Made by a program: the position numbers and the translations under genes. A stretch of 64,000 nucleotides of DNA from Paenibacillus silvisoli (GTDB lineage Bacteria > Bacillota > Bacilli > Paenibacillales > Paenibacillaceae), in NCBI RefSeq assembly GCF_030866765.1, contig NZ_CP133017.1, forward strand, positions 5,298,501 through 5,362,500. The letters run 5' to 3'. Below, piece after piece: positions 54,601 through 62,629 of this stretch (position 1 is the first letter of the stretch; every line of letters begins with the position of its first letter). Below the pieces are notes generated by a model. It did not search any database. It was not told the origin of the DNA and saw only the letters and a program-made list of their open reading frames with translations.

Positions 54601-54967
54601 CGAGCTTCAGCAGCTCCGCATTGGGTACCGAGAGCGGACTAGACCCTGTTATTTGATTGGTTAGCGATGCGGCAAATACGGGCTTCTGCTCGGAGCGATA
54701 TCTGACAATGACGCGATCCGCGGCATACTCTGGTTTTTCAGGCAGCGTGCTGGCGAATGACGGAAGCTGCAAGGAAGCTTGCCGTGCGGCATTCGCGTGT
54801 GAATCGCTGGAAATGGATGGGTCAAGGGAAACCTCCCCTGCTGTCCATTGGCTTTTTCGCAGCGGATCGTTTTGATGGGATTGTTTAGCTAATACAGGTG
54901 TTACGACTCCAAAGATCAGCATCGTCGACAGCAGTGCGGAAGCCATTCTCTTACTTTTTCTGCTCAA
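51629..54967 (-). CDS. Exported subtilisin-fold pseudoprotease (catalytic residues replaced)
   Basis: 1112 residues. Signal peptide about 1-27, fervidolysin-like propeptide to about 160 (VIVRYRSE ... LYAEPDYKV), then an S8 fold. Every key residue is changed: catalytic Asp to Gly 235 (VAVIGTGVK), His to Tyr 295 (TYGTTVAGQIAA), oxyanion Asn to Glu 383 (PAGESQG), Ser to Leu 693 (GTLYAAAYAAGVAAL). The surrounding fold is well preserved, so this is not decay. Residues about 483-640 carry an inserted domain resembling a GATase1/ThuA fold. Then a PPC domain (773-860) and two jelly-roll-like domains (about 870-985 and 990-1110). TTG start 54967 is uncertain; no SLH repeats, so probably released. Confidence 0.85.
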   Translation of the reverse strand: MSRKSKRMASALLSTMLIFGVVTPVLAKQSHQNDPLRKSQWTAGEVSLDPSISSDSHANAARQASLQLPSFASTLPEKPEYAADRVIVRYRSEQKPVFAASLTNQITGSSPLSVPNAELLKLAPGADVHSVIEELLKDPNVLYAEPDYKVDSALVPQMIRPAELTGPASAAAVDAGEAAVTPNDPLFPEQWGLHNTGQDLNEGSVPGGTPDIDMDLPEAWEITTGSKDVTVAVIGTGVKMDAPDLVGQFWTNDKEIAGNNIDDDGNGLIDDVNGWDFAHDDSTLFDTSDGLNDTYGTTVAGQIAATMNNNEGIAGVAPNVSVMPLKVASEELGYFTDVVDAIRYADENGAKIATLGLVYLYRSRLVEDAINASDMLFVAPAGESQGVFDQLNTDVRPVYPAAYPSPNIVSVTGINIMGGLSLGAAIGQTSVDVAAPSELVISTTPDVDAGYAAQIDNGVYKAYYHGIGFEEIPISDPQYAGQRQDMFDRAMAYLKPEGEDAPKILLVNDSKRSFNNGGGIGIGTQDFESDPMAVYEGLLQQAGYTYQTYTTQDETFNGPELDGPQGLRQYDIVVWFTGTAAATGDTKLITDTDQTNLTSYLAGGGHLMLTGQDAIDQSPKSAFVRDVLGLKLVKEGGYIFKGWGVPSTIYEGQEYKLMDFSLFYDTVISNKPEMTKVNIKNNKGRYSYSQGTLYAAAYAAGVAALVGSQNPDMDALDIKQRVVSSGKTIHELKAFTVSGKLISAYRALWNKDIPGMSLIDTSVTGKLDQANDPNHVYSVELNAGETATFKLTGEEGTDFDLILYDDSATTVQSKEGAVAFSETKDTSTEAITYRAAKAGTYYINIFAVKDAGAYALNVQYGNSSGAIEDGDASLIYDGNWTTLNGPSYSGGTLKQLTGEGSVKFGFRGNLFEWIATKDDNQGTAEIRIDGLAMGYVNLDSKTPQSKQSVFKMMLPNGHHDVEIRSVKGVDQRLAINVDTFVFSSLISPTHASANYEGPWATRYGMKYPDGVQTYTTTPGSSVDFTFTGTKVTVWSTTGSNRGKVNIFVDGNSVTSAPIDLYSDKLRYQVPVFTSGELASGTHHVKIVHAGEANPKSSNSIVTIDGLDVLNLN

Positions 54968-55016
54968 GCCTTATCACGTCCTCACTAAAATGATGTAGAA
55001 ATTAACAAAAAAACAT

Positions 55017-55031
55017 AGGAAACGCTTACAA
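55017..55031 (-). promoter_or_regulatory. cre site before the protease operon
   Basis: Minus-strand TTGTAAGCGTTTCCT fits WTGNAANCGNWNNCW at all 15 positions, about 50 bp upstream of the pseudoprotease start. Confidence 0.65.
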
Positions 55032-55041
55032 CAAGATGCTT

Positions 55042-55059
55042 ACCTACTAGTAGATAGGT
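55042..55059. promoter_or_regulatory. Palindrome between protease operon and GntR gene
   Basis: ACCTACTAGTAGATAGGT, with a perfect core CTACTAGTAG at 55044-55053. Possible operator of the divergent GntR regulator. A similar TATAGGTAAATG occurs at about 55559-55570, just before that gene. Confidence 0.45.
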
Positions 55060-55582
55060 GAATGTCGTTAATGATCATCCACCCGTATTTATCGGCTTAT
55101 GCCCCCTTTCGCGTCTGTCCTTCATACGTTCCGCGGCCTGACTTCAGCTCCGAATCGCATGTAACGGATTTGAAAGATTGTGTTATTTATTCTGACATCT
55201 TCTGTACTGCAAATTCTGAAACGATTATATATTTACTTAATTGATAGAGTCAATTGATTTATTTCTTTAATTTTTTATAAATTTCTATAACTTTTTAAAG
55301 AAAGTTTGCGTCAGTATACTGTGGATTCTAATTGGAGGTGGCATAAACCTAACGTAAAGAAGTTAAATCCGTCTATAAAGCAATGCATACTTGCCTATAC
55401 CTTTAAACTGCGCACGATCTCTTATAAATCTCGTACAGTTCATGATCGTATCATCAGAAACGCAGAGGGTACATGACAGAGACATCACGCATCGATCACG
55501 GATTACTATCCATACAGCATTACATGTTCAGAAAATAAGTTATTCATAATGCATAGATATATAGGTAAATGAGGGTGTTGAT
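55060..55582. other. AT-rich intergenic region, no gene supported
   Basis: About 520 bp without a coding frame that has a start, ribosome site and recognisable product. 55170-55330 is strongly AT-rich. TTGGAGGTGG near 55333 is a Shine-Dalgarno-like sequence without an ATG after it. Presumably holds the promoter of the GntR gene. Confidence 0.5.
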
Positions 55583-56581
55583 ATGATTACGAATCGCTTC
55601 TGTTTAACGGTTGATCATCAAGTGAATTTTGGGGTTAATAACCAGATCAAAGAACAGCTCAAATGGCTGATTGGCTCGGGGCAGCTAAAGCCCGGTGATC
55701 CTCTTCCTGCCGCAAGCCAACTGGCTGAGTTCCTGGGGCTTCACCGGAATACCGTAAACGGAGTATATAGCCAGCTGAAAGTGGAAGGACTTGTTTCCAT
55801 GCAGAAAGGCAAAGGGACGCAAGTGCTTGGCAGCACCGCGACGGAACGGCTGCGAAGAAAAGGCATACCCATGAAAAGGCTGCTGGACGGTGTAATCAAA
55901 GGCGCTCGGGCCGAGAAGCTTGATTTGCAAGAGCTCTTCATGGCGGGCTTGGGATATAGTCTGCTGCAGAGCGGTCTCCCGACCGTTCCGGCACGTATTC
56001 TGCTCGTGGAAAGCAAGGACCATGATCTCTATTTCTATCAGGAAGAGATCGAACGCGTGACGGAACTTGAGGTCTGTACCATTTTCCTCGAGGATTTGGC
56101 AGAAGGAACTCGCACGGTCAAGGAGGCACGTCCGAACGATATTTGGGTGACCAGCTTGAACCAGGCGAACCGCGCCAAAGCTATACTGGGTCCTCTGGAA
56201 AAAAAGGTGCATGTCGTCGGCGTCACGGTCGATTCTTCTATTGTGCTTGAATTAGCTACGCTGCAGCGAGATTCGAATATATCCTTCGTCTGCCAAGGTA
56301 GAACCGGAGGCGAGTGGATGCTCCAGCGCATTCGCGAGGACGGTATTACTCAACTACATGCGGAAATTATCGATATCGATGAACACGAGAGTCTGGAGAC
56401 CGCTCTTAGCCATTCCACTAAAGTGTATACGTCCAGGGCCGTATACTCGGAGCTTAAAGAATTGGCTCCGGATAAAGTCGAGCTGTTCAAGTTACGGCTG
56501 GAGCGCAGCAGCGAGAATCTGCTGCGGGAGCTCGCCGCCACGGACTCGCATTACCGGTACGGTGCCGGATATATGCCTTAA
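55583..56581 (+). CDS. GntR-family regulator with an unusual C-terminal domain
   Basis: 332 residues. N-terminal winged HTH of the YtrA/GntR type (INNQIKEQLKWLI-like start; PLPAASQLAEFLGLHRNTVNGVYSQL; LVSMQKGKGTQV). The C-terminal region of about 240 residues has alternating strands and helices (ILLVESKDHDLYFYQEEIE; VTVDSSIVLELATLQ) and is neither an aminotransferase nor the common FCD/UTRA domain as far as I can tell. GAGGGTG precedes the ATG. Divergent from the pseudoprotease/protease operon, so a likely regulator of it (inference). Confidence 0.82.
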   Translation: MITNRFCLTVDHQVNFGVNNQIKEQLKWLIGSGQLKPGDPLPAASQLAEFLGLHRNTVNGVYSQLKVEGLVSMQKGKGTQVLGSTATERLRRKGIPMKRLLDGVIKGARAEKLDLQELFMAGLGYSLLQSGLPTVPARILLVESKDHDLYFYQEEIERVTELEVCTIFLEDLAEGTRTVKEARPNDIWVTSLNQANRAKAILGPLEKKVHVVGVTVDSSIVLELATLQRDSNISFVCQGRTGGEWMLQRIREDGITQLHAEIIDIDEHESLETALSHSTKVYTSRAVYSELKELAPDKVELFKLRLERSSENLLRELAATDSHYRYGAGYMP

Positions 56582-56589
56582 ATGACACA

Positions 56590-56622
56590 AAGAGTTGAGC
56601 AGAAGTTATCTGCCCAACTCTT
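56590..56622 (+). terminator. Hairpin after the GntR gene, weak T tract
   Basis: AAGAGTTG-GCAGA pairs with TCTGC-CAACTCTT with one unpaired base on each side. No run of T follows, so it may need other signals or work for the convergent gene. Confidence 0.5.
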
Positions 56623-56671
56623 AATCTGGGGGCACTCTTTATCCCCCCTCGATAGCCCTAAGCCGAAAGGA

Positions 56672-57310
56672 CTACAAATACCTTTTCAAATTATCAAGAA
56701 TGACCGTGTAGGCGTTGGGCCAGAGATGGATGCCCTCTACGGTGAATTCCGGCTTCAAATTTCCGTTCTCGTCCGCTAAGCCTTCGTTCACATTAATGAA
56801 CGAACTTCCATGCTGCTTGGCTAATTGTTCGATTGCTTCATTCGCCTCTAGAATGTTGGCGTTTGTTCGGGTGGCAAACATCGAATTCTTATCGGAACTA
56901 TTAAGCCCGAAGTCCGCTTGCGCATTGACCGGATAATAGGCCATCACGAAAACTTCACACAACGGCAATCGAGCTTTAATCTGATCTAAAATGTTATTGT
57001 AATTCATAAGCAGCGTGTCTTTATTGTACCCTTCATTCCCAGTGGCTCCAATATCATTCGAGCCGATATTAATAAAGAGCTTGCTTGGCTCTAAATCAAA
57101 AATGCAAGCATCCATCGATTGCAGCAGGTCCGCGGTCGTCGTTCCGCCAATTCCACGATTATAGATGACGCGATCAAGACCAAGTTCCAACGTCAGCTGC
57201 ATTTCATAAATCGGAAATCCTTCCATGAGAGAAGATCCAACAAATAAGATCTGCCCTTTTTTGGCGTGCCGGTTCAGCATGCGGTATTCATTCAGCTTGG
57301 AATGGTTCAT
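56672..57310 (-). CDS. SGNH/GDSL-type hydrolase
   Basis: 212 residues covering an SGNH fold: block I with the nucleophile region as LFVGSSLMEG, block II Gly in RGIGGTT, block III Asn in NIGSNDIG, and block V DxxH as VEGIHLWP (Glu in place of Asp). Hydrolyses esters or acetyl groups, probably on lipids or sugars; no signal peptide. ATG 57310 (MNHSKLNEY) is chosen because AGGAG lies upstream; the GTG nine bases earlier lies inside that site. Confidence 0.85.
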   Translation of the reverse strand: MNHSKLNEYRMLNRHAKKGQILFVGSSLMEGFPIYEMQLTLELGLDRVIYNRGIGGTTTADLLQSMDACIFDLEPSKLFINIGSNDIGATGNEGYNKDTLLMNYNNILDQIKARLPLCEVFVMAYYPVNAQADFGLNSSDKNSMFATRTNANILEANEAIEQLAKQHGSSFINVNEGLADENGNLKPEFTVEGIHLWPNAYTVILDNLKRYL

Positions 57311-57385
57311 AACGATCACTCCTGGTATCGATGATTTGCGACTTCATTAGCCTACTATTGGAAAATAAAGCAAGGAACTGTTTGC

Positions 57386-58441
57386 CTAGGAGAACGCAGC
57401 TTGCCATCGGTCTAATTCTCGGATGATGCGCAACGCCCATTCTACATCTCCAAGCATGCCTGCCGCGTGACGACGCGCTGCCTCCTCATCATCCAACAAT
57501 GCGATCCAGCCACCCATTGACCACAACGGTTGTCGAGCCATTGCTAGCGGGATGGACAGACGCTCCCTCATTGACAAGTGTTCCGTCAAACCTGAATCAT
57601 ATGAATCGATTAGTCCTCGTAATCCGCCCAAACGCTTTGCCGACGAAGGTTCGTCAGAACAATCAAAGTAGTACAAGGTTAGTGCAAGATCGTCGATGCG
57701 GGCGCGCTCGCCCATGAAATCGAAGTCGGTTACCAGAACAATGCGGCCATCGCGAAAAACCACGTTGTTATCCCAGAAGTCACCATGTACCATCTGCCGA
57801 GGAAGCATCGGCACTAACTCCTGTTCAGCGGCGGACACTAGGTAAGCTAATTCCTCCGTGGCGGTTATGAGCCTCATATTGTAAGCTGACGGATTCCATC
57901 CTCGTATGCGCTGTATACCTTTTAATGTCATGCCAAGAGCGTTCTGTGGCTCTATGTAATTTGCAAAGGGCTGGTTCTTTTTTCCTTCTGTACTGAATTG
58001 AACATCACGAAGAATCGTATGAATTCGCCCAAGTAAAGGAAGGCCTGCCGCCAGGTGCTCCCATGATGCCATGTTTGCGTCACTCTCTACATATCTATCA
58101 ACTTCCACAAGTCGACCATCAAATAGGATATATGGCTGCCCATTCAGCGTTAATCGCACTTTCGATGATGGTATGCCTTGGGCGTTCAGCACCTGTCGGG
58201 CGAGCTGGATATCTGCGAGCCTGGCTTCATTAACATAAGGACGATACACTCTAACAACATATCGGTTGTGGCCATCTGTAGCGAACAGGTTCAGGTTTGC
58301 AGAGCCACCGAGGTCAATGATGTCGGATAAGCTATGTATTCCGTAAGCATCGCACACCGTTTTAAGTAGATCTGCTGAGGGTCTTGCGCGCAGACCACGT
58401 AACCCTCCCCCAGCATTATCAGAAAGGCTATCCTTCTGCAT
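57386..58441 (-). CDS. APH-family (aminoglycoside/homoserine-kinase-like) phosphotransferase
   Basis: 351 residues. N-lobe VVRVYRPYVNEA with a likely ATP-binding region, catalytic loop QMVHGDFWDNN (Asp and Asn in the usual spacing) and metal-binding LVTDFDFMGERA. This class includes kinases for small alcohols and homoserine, so substrate is open and resistance is not implied. Starts at ATG 58441 (MQKDSL) or 58447, behind GAGGGG. Monocistronic by position. Confidence 0.78.
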   Translation of the reverse strand: MQKDSLSDNAGGGLRGLRARPSADLLKTVCDAYGIHSLSDIIDLGGSANLNLFATDGHNRYVVRVYRPYVNEARLADIQLARQVLNAQGIPSSKVRLTLNGQPYILFDGRLVEVDRYVESDANMASWEHLAAGLPLLGRIHTILRDVQFSTEGKKNQPFANYIEPQNALGMTLKGIQRIRGWNPSAYNMRLITATEELAYLVSAAEQELVPMLPRQMVHGDFWDNNVVFRDGRIVLVTDFDFMGERARIDDLALTLYYFDCSDEPSSAKRLGGLRGLIDSYDSGLTEHLSMRERLSIPLAMARQPLWSMGGWIALLDDEEAARRHAAGMLGDVEWALRIIRELDRWQAAFS

Positions 58442-58565
58442 ATTCATTGTCCCCCTCATCCAACTAACAACAAGTGAATATACCCCAACATTCCATGTTA
58501 ACCTTTGTTCAAATGGAGGACAAAGAAGAAGTATATGCCGTTAGCTAATGTGGAGGCGCCATCGG

Positions 58566-59036
58566 TTAAAACAGCCCCCGGCGAATGAGATTAGCCGTCA
58601 CAGGGACTTTGCCCGCTTCCTTCGACCATACCGACAATTGGCCGATATGGTGGATTTCATGTGCGATGACATGCCGCATGATTTCTCCATATTTAAAGTT
58701 AACGGGCTCCCCCTTTGGAGTTAATTCCGATAACTCCTTCAACTCCATTTCATTCGTCCACGACCTGACATAAGGACGAACTTCCTCGTGAAACCTAGCG
58801 GACAAATCAATCACTTTCTGCAGGCTGGCATAGGATTCGAACGGCTCCGTGAATTCTGGCTTCCCTTGCAAAACGGATATCCAGCTGAATTCCACATCTA
58901 CAATATGAAACAACGTGTGCAAAATACCTCCGATCCCGCCTATCCGCTTCTTTAGCAGTTCTTCTTCGGAAACGTCTTGGCACCAAGCGAACCAGTCTTG
59001 TCGAACCTGCCAGTTATAATCGAATAATTTCAACAT
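58566..59036 (-). CDS. DinB-family protein
   Basis: 156 residues, four-helix-bundle DinB/YfiT type. Metal-binding His residues are visible in HTLFHIVDVEF near 40-45 and HVIAHEIHHIGQL near 122-134. Members are thiol S-transferases or of unknown function; the gene tells no more. AGGAGG precedes the ATG at 59036. Confidence 0.88.
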   Translation of the reverse strand: MLKLFDYNWQVRQDWFAWCQDVSEEELLKKRIGGIGGILHTLFHIVDVEFSWISVLQGKPEFTEPFESYASLQKVIDLSARFHEEVRPYVRSWTNEMELKELSELTPKGEPVNFKYGEIMRHVIAHEIHHIGQLSVWSKEAGKVPVTANLIRRGLF

Positions 59037-59160
59037 CTGTTTTTGCCTCCTAATAGATCCTGATTGGTGCGAAATTTCGTAAACTCGCCGTGCCTAGGTA
59101 TTCGCGAAATAGTTAAATTATCCTTCCCGCTGGCGGAATAGGCTGCCGCTGCTACAAAGC

Positions 59161-59189
59161 AAAAAGAGATGGCGGAAGTGCCATCTCTT
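59161..59189 (-). terminator. Terminator after the broken OYE gene
   Basis: On the minus strand AAGAGATGGC, loop ACTTCC, GCCATCTCTT then TTT. Confidence 0.88.
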
Positions 59190-59205
59190 GTGTGTTCCAA
59201 ACAAA

Positions 59206-60329
59206 TTAGTACAACCTTCCCAATGCGTCAGGGGAAAATGGAAGTAATTCATCGAACCGTTTGTTCCGAACCTTCTCAGCCCAAGCAGGATCCACCAACA
59301 AGGCGCGACCGATCGCGACGAGATCAAATTCATTCTGCTCTAACCGGACAAGCAGCTCGTTGATGTCAGACGTTCCCGCGCTTTTTCCTCTAAAAGAGCC
59401 CATGAATTCATCATCGAGTCCAACGGACCCTACAGTGATCGTAGGCTTACCCGTTAGCTTTCTCACCCATCCTGCCAAATTCAGGCTGGATCCTTCGAAC
59501 TCGGGTTCCCAGAACCTGCGAGTCGAACAGTGGAATATATCCACACCCGCTTCCACGAGCGGAGCGAGTAATTGAGTGAGCAGTTCCGGCGTAGCAGCGA
59601 GTTTGGCCGTATATTCGGACGATTTCCACTGCGACAATCGAATGATAATCGGGAAGTCAGGACCTACTGCGCGACGGCAAATCGGGTACGTGCCTTTAAA
59701 TCGCCGCCGTATTTATCCGTGCGTTGATTCGTCCTCTCCCAGAGAAATTGGTCGATGAGGTAACCATGGGCGCCGTGGAGCTCGATACCGTCGAATCCAA
59801 TCCGTTTCGCATCGGCAGCCGCTTGTGCGTAAGCTTGTACGACTTGATCGATTTCCGCCTGCGTCATCGGTTCATTGACTTGTTCACCAAGCAGATTAAG
59901 ACCCGAAGGTCCAATCGATGGCGCTTCCGGGTGAGGGAGCGAACCGTTCTTGCGGGTCATCCCGACATGCCAGAGCTGCGGTACGATACGCCCTCCCGCT
60001 TCGTGTACCGCGTCTGCGACGCGTTTCCAGCCCGCGAGCGCTTCTTCCCCATGAAAATTAGGAATATTGGGATTATCCGTTGCCGCTGGATGATTGATCA
60101 GCGTGCCTTCCGTAATGATCAAGCCAACGCCATTCTCAGCGCGTCTACGGTAATAATCTGCTACATCTTGTCCAGGTACACCTCCTGGTGAGAAGGCTCG
60201 CGTCATCGGAGCCATCACGATCCGGTTAGCTAAGCTGAGCTTACCAAGCGAGAATGGTCTAAACAAAGCTTCCACGGAATGCGAGTCCCTTGCTTGATTC
60301 GTATCTTTATTGGTATCTTGAATTGTCAT
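59206..60329 (-). pseudogene. Old Yellow Enzyme-family NADH:flavin oxidoreductase, disrupted
   Basis: FMN-dependent ene-reductase gene split in two frames. The N-terminal part runs from ATG 60329 (GGAGG upstream) to a TAG at 59664-59666. It holds the barrel motifs ANRIVMAPMTRAF, VPQLWHVGM, IELHGAHGYLIDQFLW and DKYGGDLKARTRFAVAQ. The second part continues in another frame with AVGPDFPIIIRLSQWK to a stop at 59206 (TITVGSVG, LVAIGRALLVDPAW). Relative to the usual pattern, about eight residues (after ARTRFAV) are missing at the break, so a deletion of some 22-25 bp with frameshift is likely. The product would lack the last strands of the barrel. Confidence 0.82.
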
Positions 60330-60401
60330 GGTTGTTCCTCCAGACCACTTATTTTTTAAACTTCATTACTGACATGCTTTTCCCAACCTTGCCCGCGATA
60401 A

Positions 60402-60421
60402 TTCGATTGTTATCGAACAAT
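60402..60421. promoter_or_regulatory. Inverted repeat in the OYE-arsR divergent region
   Basis: Nested palindromes TTCGAT-TGTT-ATCGAA and ATTGTT-ATCG-AACAAT. Typical place for an ArsR-type operator, 46 bp before the regulator's ATG. Confidence 0.6.
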
Positions 60422-60466
60422 AGAAATATATCACGAGGTGTGGTAATATGCAATCAATACGTACGT

Positions 60467-60793
60467 ATGTTTCAACGAGGAGGAAGAATCCTGAAGATAC
60501 TATATCACCCGGACAAAGCAGATATTCATCTTTCGTCCATCCTCTATGCGTTGAGTGATCCGGTCCGGTTATCCATTGTTGCAGATATCAGCAGAATAGG
60601 CGAATGTACTTGTGGCGGTATCGATGCCAACGTTGTGAAATCGACCTTGTCCCATCATGTTCGTACATTGCGCGAAGCAGGGGTTCTACAGGTTCGCGTA
60701 CAGGGAACCCAGCGCTTCTTGTCCATTCGATCGGCTGAACTAGAAGAAAGATTCCCCGGCTTGCTCAGTTCCATTCTGAATGCCTACACATAA
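60467..60793 (+). CDS. ArsR-family HTH regulator, start uncertain
   Basis: Up to 108 residues. Winged HTH of the ArsR type: LSSILYALSDPVRLSIVADI, CTCGGIDANVVKSTLSHHVRTLREAGVLQ, and VRVQGTQRFLSIR. The frame is open from further upstream, but those extra residues have no family resemblance. ATG 60467 has no ribosome site; a CTG at 60491 lies 7 bp after AGGAGG and matches the usual N-terminus (KILYHPDKADIHL). Divergent from the OYE gene, so it was probably its repressor; with the OYE gene broken its role may now be lost. Confidence 0.78.
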   Translation: MFQRGGRILKILYHPDKADIHLSSILYALSDPVRLSIVADISRIGECTCGGIDANVVKSTLSHHVRTLREAGVLQVRVQGTQRFLSIRSAELEERFPGLLSSILNAYT

Positions 60794-60796
60794 GAA

Positions 60797-60831
60797 AAAC
60801 CGCCAGGCTATAATGACTTGGCGGTTTATTT
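60797..60831 (+). terminator. Terminator after the ArsR gene
   Basis: AAACCGCCA pairs with TGGCGGTTT, followed by ATTTAT. Confidence 0.8.
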
Positions 60832-61008
60832 ATCGTTGATCTAATGCATATTCGCTGTCAGCACCTTCAGACGGTCCGACTTACTTCGTTTTGTCATGAA
60901 TATCAGTTAAACACAAACGATAATTATGTTTATAGTCTTACCATTTTTAATCATTTATAAACATCTCTGATGACTTCATTGAACTAGCATATCTAATGCA
61001 TACGCCTT

Positions 61009-61602
61009 CTAGGATACACTAACACTAACATTTCTTTTACTTAATTTCTTAAATACCGTGAATTCCGTATTGGACTTAATAAAACGGAATATCTTTTCGG
61101 CACATTCAATTGGATTCATCTCTTCCGTATTTACTTCGAGGTCATATTCTTCAATGGAATATACGTTGTTAAACTGTGAAGCCGCAAGTCCGATGTGTCG
61201 ATCTCCTCTTGCTTGCTCTCTTCTTATGAGTTCTTCTTTCGAGCATATTACACCTATAAATAAAGTAGGCTGATCGAAAAATAGTTCATGACACTCGTTA
61301 AACCATTTGTCATTCTCGATTACGGTATCTACGATTACATTCAAACCCATCTCTGAATACAATTTAATTGTCGAAAAGTACAATGATACTAAGGGATCAA
61401 ACATGATTTGTGCGATAACCTGCTCTTCTACTTCTCTTGTCGGTTTAATATCTTCAAATTTATAATTAAAAAAATCCTTGGCAAAGTCATCTATTGATAA
61501 ATGATGAAAAAGAATCTCTTTCTGATTCATCAGTTCATTGGAAATACTAGTCTTTCCTGAGCTTGAAGTTCCGTTCATCAATACTATGATTCCTTGCTTC
61601 AA
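61009..61602 (-). CDS. Chloramphenicol-phosphotransferase-like (CPT family) kinase
   Basis: 197 residues. Walker A NGTSSSGKTSI near 9-19, then SIDDFAKDF, VIVDTVIEND and the family segment GVICSKEELIRREQARGDRH ... YDLEVNTEEMNP. The CPT family includes many kinases of unknown substrate, so resistance is not implied. Starts best with TTG 61602 (KQGIIVLMNG), as GAGGGTG lies 6 bp upstream; a GTG at 61611 is too close to it. AT-richer than the average of the window, compatible with acquisition. Confidence 0.82.
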   Translation of the reverse strand: MKQGIIVLMNGTSSSGKTSISNELMNQKEILFHHLSIDDFAKDFFNYKFEDIKPTREVEEQVIAQIMFDPLVSLYFSTIKLYSEMGLNVIVDTVIENDKWFNECHELFFDQPTLFIGVICSKEELIRREQARGDRHIGLAASQFNNVYSIEEYDLEVNTEEMNPIECAEKIFRFIKSNTEFTVFKKLSKRNVSVSVS

Positions 61603-61649
61603 ACGACTCACCCTCGTATATCAGATTTGCATATCTCGATCAGATAAGG

Positions 61650-62564
61650 TTATATCTGTAATTGCGATAAAACCGATTTCGGCACTTTGCAAACTACGCT
61701 GTAGGCGGGGTTAAACATGTTAGCAATTTCATATTCCACTGCTTGTCCCAGCAACAAGCTGGCTTCCGAAGACGTTAAGCCGAATTCTTCCTGCAGCATC
61801 CGATACATTTCGGTCGTTGCATGTTGAAGCGCCTGGTCAAGCGGCCGTGCATTGCCGATGCAAAACCAATGCGTATCGGTTTCACCTCTCGGCCAGCCTA
61901 TCTTTTTTTCTTTTTGAACGCTAACGGTGAACCGAACATCCATAGATATTTCGAGCCCTGTACCGATGATTTCCCCATCGCCTTGCAAGGCATGACCATC
62001 ACCTAAATAAAACAACGCTCCTTCGGAAGACACCGGAAAATAAACTGTAGTGCCTGCGACCAATCCTTTATAGTCCATGTTTCCGCCATACTCGCCGCTC
62101 GTAGCAGTTGAGATGAACTGACCATTAGAAGGTGCTACACCAAAACAGCCTAGAAAAGGCCGCAAAGGCAGCTTCAAATCAACCAACCCCAACGATGGCT
62201 CCTTGAGATAAGCAACCCCCTGTGAAACGTCAACCGTCCAGCGCACGATGTCCGATGCCGGCAATGAAGCAGCAACATTTGGTTCGATAACTGCCGGGGC
62301 AAGCATGTTGGTTGTCCAAGCCCAATCGCGGTTCGGAGTGATTGATTCGAATTTAACCGCTAGCGTATCACCGGGCATCGCGTCTTCCACATAGAAAGGT
62401 CCTGTCATAGGATTCCCTCGAGTAGCAGCGCTTTCGCCGTTGTTGTCCCAGCCTCTCGCATCGACTGTCGTCGTAATGACCGTATCCCCATCCCGAATCG
62501 TCAAGATAGGTGGATGCTGGCCTATCGTATTATAATAAAGCTGCGGTATGAACCGATAAATCAT
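61650..62564 (-). CDS. Acetamidase/formamidase-family protein
   Basis: 304 residues covering the FmdA/AmdA fold, with VDARGWDNNGES, GNPMTGPFYVEDAMPGD, LPLRPFLGCFGVAP and the metal-site segment YLGDGHALQGDGEI, followed by VEYEIANMFNPAYSVVCKVP. Members hydrolyse formamide or acetamide to ammonia and the acid. AAGGAGGAG is present before the ATG. No transport gene is adjacent. Confidence 0.88.
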   Translation of the reverse strand: MIYRFIPQLYYNTIGQHPPILTIRDGDTVITTTVDARGWDNNGESAATRGNPMTGPFYVEDAMPGDTLAVKFESITPNRDWAWTTNMLAPAVIEPNVAASLPASDIVRWTVDVSQGVAYLKEPSLGLVDLKLPLRPFLGCFGVAPSNGQFISTATSGEYGGNMDYKGLVAGTTVYFPVSSEGALFYLGDGHALQGDGEIIGTGLEISMDVRFTVSVQKEKKIGWPRGETDTHWFCIGNARPLDQALQHATTEMYRMLQEEFGLTSSEASLLLGQAVEYEIANMFNPAYSVVCKVPKSVLSQLQI

Positions 62565-62629
62565 GGCTACTCCTCCTTGTCAGTTGGATCGTCTATTGAT
62601 TCGACAACTGTAATAATTTCCCTGCAACC

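Noticed and set aside
61009-61602. Chloramphenicol resistance gene
   Set aside because: CPT-family members with this general pattern have diverse or unknown substrates.
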